Part shown: positions 6,895 through 8,524 of the stretch, piece by piece
How the letters are laid out: each line of letters starts with the position of its first letter
How positions within the stretch are numbered: the stretch's first letter is position 1
Source: an uncultured Selenomonadales bacterium
GTDB taxonomy: Bacteria; Bacillota; Negativicutes; Selenomonadales; Selenomonadaceae
NCBI GenBank assembly: GCA_947305445.1
Contig: CAMZDU010000032.1
Location: forward strand, 1 to 8,524
Direction: 5' to 3'
Length of the DNA stretch: 8,524 bases
The notes under the pieces: model-generated
Told to the model about the DNA's origin: nothing
Database searches by the model: none
Seen by the model: only the letters and a program-made list of their open reading frames with translations
Position numbers and translations under genes: made by a program

Positions 6895-6923
6895 ACTGTA
6901 CCACAGGTAAAAAATTTTTGCAA
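6895..6923 (-). promoter_or_regulatory. Promoter of tRNA-Pro
   Basis: On the minus strand TTGCAA (6918-6923) is followed after exactly 17 nt by TACAGT (6895-6900), with TGG just before the -10 box (extended -10). The start site would fall a few bases before the tRNA 5' end at 6884. Confidence 0.65.
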
Positions 6924-6964
6924 GAACTTTTTTTTACGTGAGCGACTGATTGAAATTGCGGCAG

Positions 6965-6993
6965 TTGAATTTTGAATTGCGGCGAATTATAAT
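6965..6993 (+). promoter_or_regulatory. Rightward promoter, probably of the heptosyltransferase gene
   Basis: TTGAAT (6965-6970) and a perfect TATAAT (6988-6993) are separated by exactly 17 nt. The predicted start is near 7000, at the edge of element B. Without that insertion the leader to the gene at 7648 would be about 40 nt. It diverges from the tRNA-Pro promoter. Confidence 0.65.
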
Positions 6994-7001
6994 TTTGTAG
7001 C

Positions 7002-7045
7002 TTGAACCTCTCACCGCCTAGGCGGTGGATTCTTGAGAAGGTTGG
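7002..7045 (+). repeat. Left inverted terminal repeat of element B
   Basis: It pairs with 7567-7609 in inverted orientation over 44/43 nt, with about seven mismatches and one gap. The perfect core is GATTCTTGAGAAG (7028-7040). It includes the 16-nt palindrome at 7012-7027. Confidence 0.75.
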
Positions 7046-7251
7046 TAGCCTAAGTTACCCTTATTCTCAAAGCACCCGTCGCGATTCACTTAGTCCATAG
7101 TGCTACGGTGCGGGTGAGTGTAGGGGGCAAGCCCACTGCGAAACGGTTACATTGTCGGCAAGACAACCGGAATATCTCTTTTTGAGTTTACAAAGTCAAT
7201 TGGCGTTTCACTAAAAAAGGTGTAATAATTTCCTCCGAAAGGGGGTGAAAA
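7046..7251 (+). other. Structured non-coding leader of element B
   Basis: No reading frame of note lies between the left end and the tnpB remnant. Several stems are visible: GGTA/TACC (7044-7047 with 7056-7059) nested inside TTGAGAA/TTCTCAA (7033-7039 with 7064-7070); CACCCG/CGGGTG (7073-7078 with 7111-7116) enclosing CACT/AGTG (7087-7090 with 7099-7102); a G-rich/C-rich hairpin around 7117-7137; and CGGTT/AACCG enclosing GTC/GAC around 7140-7170. It could be the natural tnpB 5' leader or a structured RNA; I cannot name a family. Confidence 0.45.
7232..7248 (+). promoter_or_regulatory. GNRA-capped hairpin covering the tnpB-remnant SD
   Basis: CCTCC (7232-7236), loop GAAA and GGGGG (7241-7245) form a 5-bp stem with one U-G pair. 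The G-run plus TGA is the ribosome-binding site for the ATG at 7252, so the hairpin would hide it. Confidence 0.4.
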
Positions 7252-7563
7252 ATGCGTCGGCAGTTGCAAAATCTATGTGCTCGTTACGGCATGGATTACG
7301 TTGAGCAGGAAGAAAGTTACACGTCGAAGGCAAGCTTTTTGGATTTGGACGGAATCCCGACTTACGACGCCGAGACACCTTACATGGGCAGTTTCAGCGG
7401 CAAGAGAATTCAGCGCGGCTTGTACAGGTCTTTAAGCGGTAGGCTGATAAATGCAGACGTGAACGGCGCGGCAAATATTTTGCGCAAAAGCAAGCAGAAC
7501 CTCGATTTCGGGCGACTGTGTGTGGGTCTTTTGGACAGACCTTTGAGAATAAGAGTAGCTTGA
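7252..7563 (+). pseudogene. tnpB: TnpB (IS605 OrfB) C-terminal remnant
   Basis: A 103-aa frame matching only the end of TnpB, the RNA-guided nuclease of IS200/IS605 elements. ESYTSKASFLD (21-31) and FSGKRIQRGLYRS (48-60) mark the variant without a CxxC zinc finger, and NADVNGAANILRK carries the third RuvC aspartate (Asp69). The RuvC-I and -II residues and the whole N-terminal domain (about three quarters of a normal roughly 370-400-aa TnpB) are missing, so it cannot be a nuclease. An in-frame TGA (7246-7248) just precedes the ATG. The start still has an SD (GGGGGTG) 4-5 nt upstream, which looks like the parental tnpB start region fused to the C-terminal codons by internal deletion. The stop lies 3 nt before the right inverted repeat. 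Confidence 0.85.
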
Positions 7564-7566
7564 CTT

Positions 7567-7609
7567 CCAAACTTCTCAAGAATCTCCCACTTAGGCGGGA
7601 GTAGTTCAA
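7567..7609 (-). repeat. Right inverted terminal repeat of element B
   Basis: It is the inverted partner of 7002-7045, with perfect core CTTCTCAAGAATC (7572-7584). It includes the hairpin CTCCC/GGGAG (7584-7588 with 7597-7601) and ends with GTTCAA, the inverse of TTGAAC at the left end. Confidence 0.75.
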
Positions 7610-7647
7610 TGAAACGAAAATTTTCAAACGAATGGTGAATGCGGACC

Positions 7648-8524
7648 ATGAGAACTTTATTTTTTTGCGCACGCGACATTCGCGACTACCTCAAAGGAAT
7701 AATTGACACGAGCGCGTTAGAAAATACGACGGGCTTTGAACCGAATTTTCCCGCGTTGACGGACGCGCCCGCCGTTCAAAAATTTTTGTACGACCTCATG
7801 AAAGTTTACGACAATCACGACCAAAAGCTGACTTCAACGATTGTCGGCGAGACGGGCGTTGACGGGGTGCGCCTGGATTTTAACTTCGGTTTGCGATTGG
7901 AATTGCCCGCGGGAAATTTTCACGTCACGATAAGCGACGCCGACACCGAGCAAATTTTTTTCGACAGAGAAATTTCCGACGTGCGATTGATTTCCGTCGA
8001 GAAATATTTCATTCGCTGGCGCGTGGAAATTTTCCGTGACGATCGAAAAATTTTTGAACACGTGCTCGACTTGGAAGGACAACCTGTTTTAGTATCGTTT
8101 TACAAAAAAAGCGGACTCGGCGATCAAATTGCAATGATGCCGTCCGTGCGCGAATTCAAGTATCGTCATCGTTGCGAGTTGTCGATTTGTTTGCGCGAGT
8201 ACCTGCGGGATTTTGCGGCGAATTTATATCCCGACCTGCCGCAAGTCGACGCCGTCACCGCCGAAAATTACGCAAGCTACTTCCTGACAATGTACGGCGG
8301 AAGTTTTCCTTTCTGTCCGGTTGATTTCAGAAACGAGCCGATGGAAAAAATGGCGAGCGTGATTTTCGGACTTGATACTTTGCCTACGAAGCCGACTTTC
8401 ACGCCGACCGCGCCGCCCGTCACGAATGAGACGTACGTTTGCATTGCCGTACAAGCTTCTTCGCCGCGCAAAGGCTGGCTTTATCCCGGCGGCTGGGATA
8501 TCGTCGTCGACTATCTCAAGCGGC
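7648..8524 (+). CDS. Autotransporter O-heptosyltransferase, TibC/Aah type (partial, 3' cut)
   Basis: Enzymes of this family use ADP-heptose to glycosylate serines of autotransporter adhesins in the cytoplasm before export. 292 codons are visible and the gene runs off the window. Residues about 60-145 form the N-terminal domain (VRLDFNFGLRLELPAGNFHV, then KYFIRWRVEIF). GT-B/GT9-like motifs follow: SGLGDQIAMMPSVREF from Ser155, YASYFLTMYGG, PVDFRNEPMEKMASVIFGL, and YVCIAVQASSPRKGW from Tyr263, then GGWDIVVDYLK. The full family is about 400 aa, so roughly the last 100 residues are missing. I chose ATG 7648 because GGTGA (7634-7638) lies 9 nt upstream; an in-frame ATG at 7639 is possible but has no SD. 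The promoter at 6965-6993 is now separated from it by element B. The target adhesin is not in view. Assignment is by recalled family pattern; a general GT9 heptosyltransferase is the alternative. Confidence 0.75.
   Translation, partial: MRTLFFCARDIRDYLKGIIDTSALENTTGFEPNFPALTDAPAVQKFLYDLMKVYDNHDQKLTSTIVGETGVDGVRLDFNFGLRLELPAGNFHVTISDADTEQIFFDREISDVRLISVEKYFIRWRVEIFRDDRKIFEHVLDLEGQPVLVSFYKKSGLGDQIAMMPSVREFKYRHRCELSICLREYLRDFAANLYPDLPQVDAVTAENYASYFLTMYGGSFPFCPVDFRNEPMEKMASVIFGLDTLPTKPTFTPTAPPVTNETYVCIAVQASSPRKGWLYPGGWDIVVDYLKR

Larger units (their letters stand above)
7002..7609 (+). mobile_element. Element B: defective IS200/IS605-type element with tnpB remnant
   Basis: An element of about 608 bp holding a structured leader and the last 103 codons of a tnpB. 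Its right end has AAGAATC, a hairpin (CTCCC/GGGAG, 7584-7601) and GTAGTTCAA, closely matching the GAAGC-hairpin-GCAGTTCAC end of element A. Its left end has the perfect palindrome CACCGCCTAGGCGGTG (7012-7027). Left and right ends are also imperfect inverted repeats of each other. No tnpA is present. TTGAAC at 7002-7007 may be host target motif and not element; element A is flanked by the similar TTTAAC. No direct target duplication is seen, as expected for this family. Confidence 0.78.

Noticed and set aside
7002..7609. Element B as a group II intron or a TnpB-derived RNA-guided repressor (TldR).
   Set aside because: The short GTGCG-like string has no domain V partner and no reverse transcriptase. 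TldR proteins are near full length, while this remnant lacks most of the fold.
53..8524. CRISPR array or tandem direct repeats.
   Set aside because: No regularly spaced repeats were found. The recurring AAAATTTT strings come from Lys/Asn/Ile/Phe codon usage in the genes.

Overview
The window looks like a contig end from a diderm Firmicute, most likely a member of the Negativicutes (Selenomonas/Veillonella side). This is inference. A HisZ, a SCIFF-type radical SAM maturase and Firmicute-style Shine-Dalgarno (SD) sites (GGAGG) point to Firmicutes. The partial gene at the right edge reads as an autotransporter O-heptosyltransferase, which needs an outer-membrane lifestyle. Codon use is fairly uniform, with many A-runs followed by T-runs (AAAATTTT-like), so the core genes appear native. 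The first 52 bases are not genomic: they are an Illumina P5/i5/Read 1 adapter left on the contig.

Left block (53-3145, + strand): a tight operon of hisZ (histidine pathway regulatory subunit), an HD-domain phosphohydrolase that overlaps it by ATGA, and scfB, a SCIFF-peptide maturase that seems to start at ATT behind a perfect SD. No HisG and no SCIFF peptide gene is present in the window. The scfB stop codon falls in the terminus of a small IS200/IS605-type element (element A, about 3142-3493, minus orientation). Element A keeps only its ends and the region that in TnpB elements makes the omega (guide) RNA.

Middle block (3494-5605): a DeoR-family repressor (259 aa) and prfA (release factor 1, with an unusual GGQY in place of GGQH), probably with its own promoter. 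A perfect 14-bp bidirectional terminator separates prfA from the convergent dacA.

Right block (5603-8524): dacA (D-Ala-D-Ala carboxypeptidase) and tRNA-Pro(GGG) lie on the minus strand. A good extended -10 promoter sits before the tRNA. A second, divergent promoter (TTGAAT-17-TATAAT) points right. A second defective IS605-type element (element B, about 7002-7609) sits almost exactly at the predicted start site of that promoter, between it and the heptosyltransferase gene that begins at 7648. Element B has imperfect inverted ends of about 44 bp, a structured non-coding leader, and a tnpB reduced to its C-terminal 103 codons with an intact ribosome-binding site.

The most interesting theme is the pair of miniature TnpB-derived elements. 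Both have lost most or all of the nuclease gene, both keep the guide-RNA/right-end module, and both have landed exactly at gene boundaries (the stop codon of scfB and the 5' leader of the heptosyltransferase).
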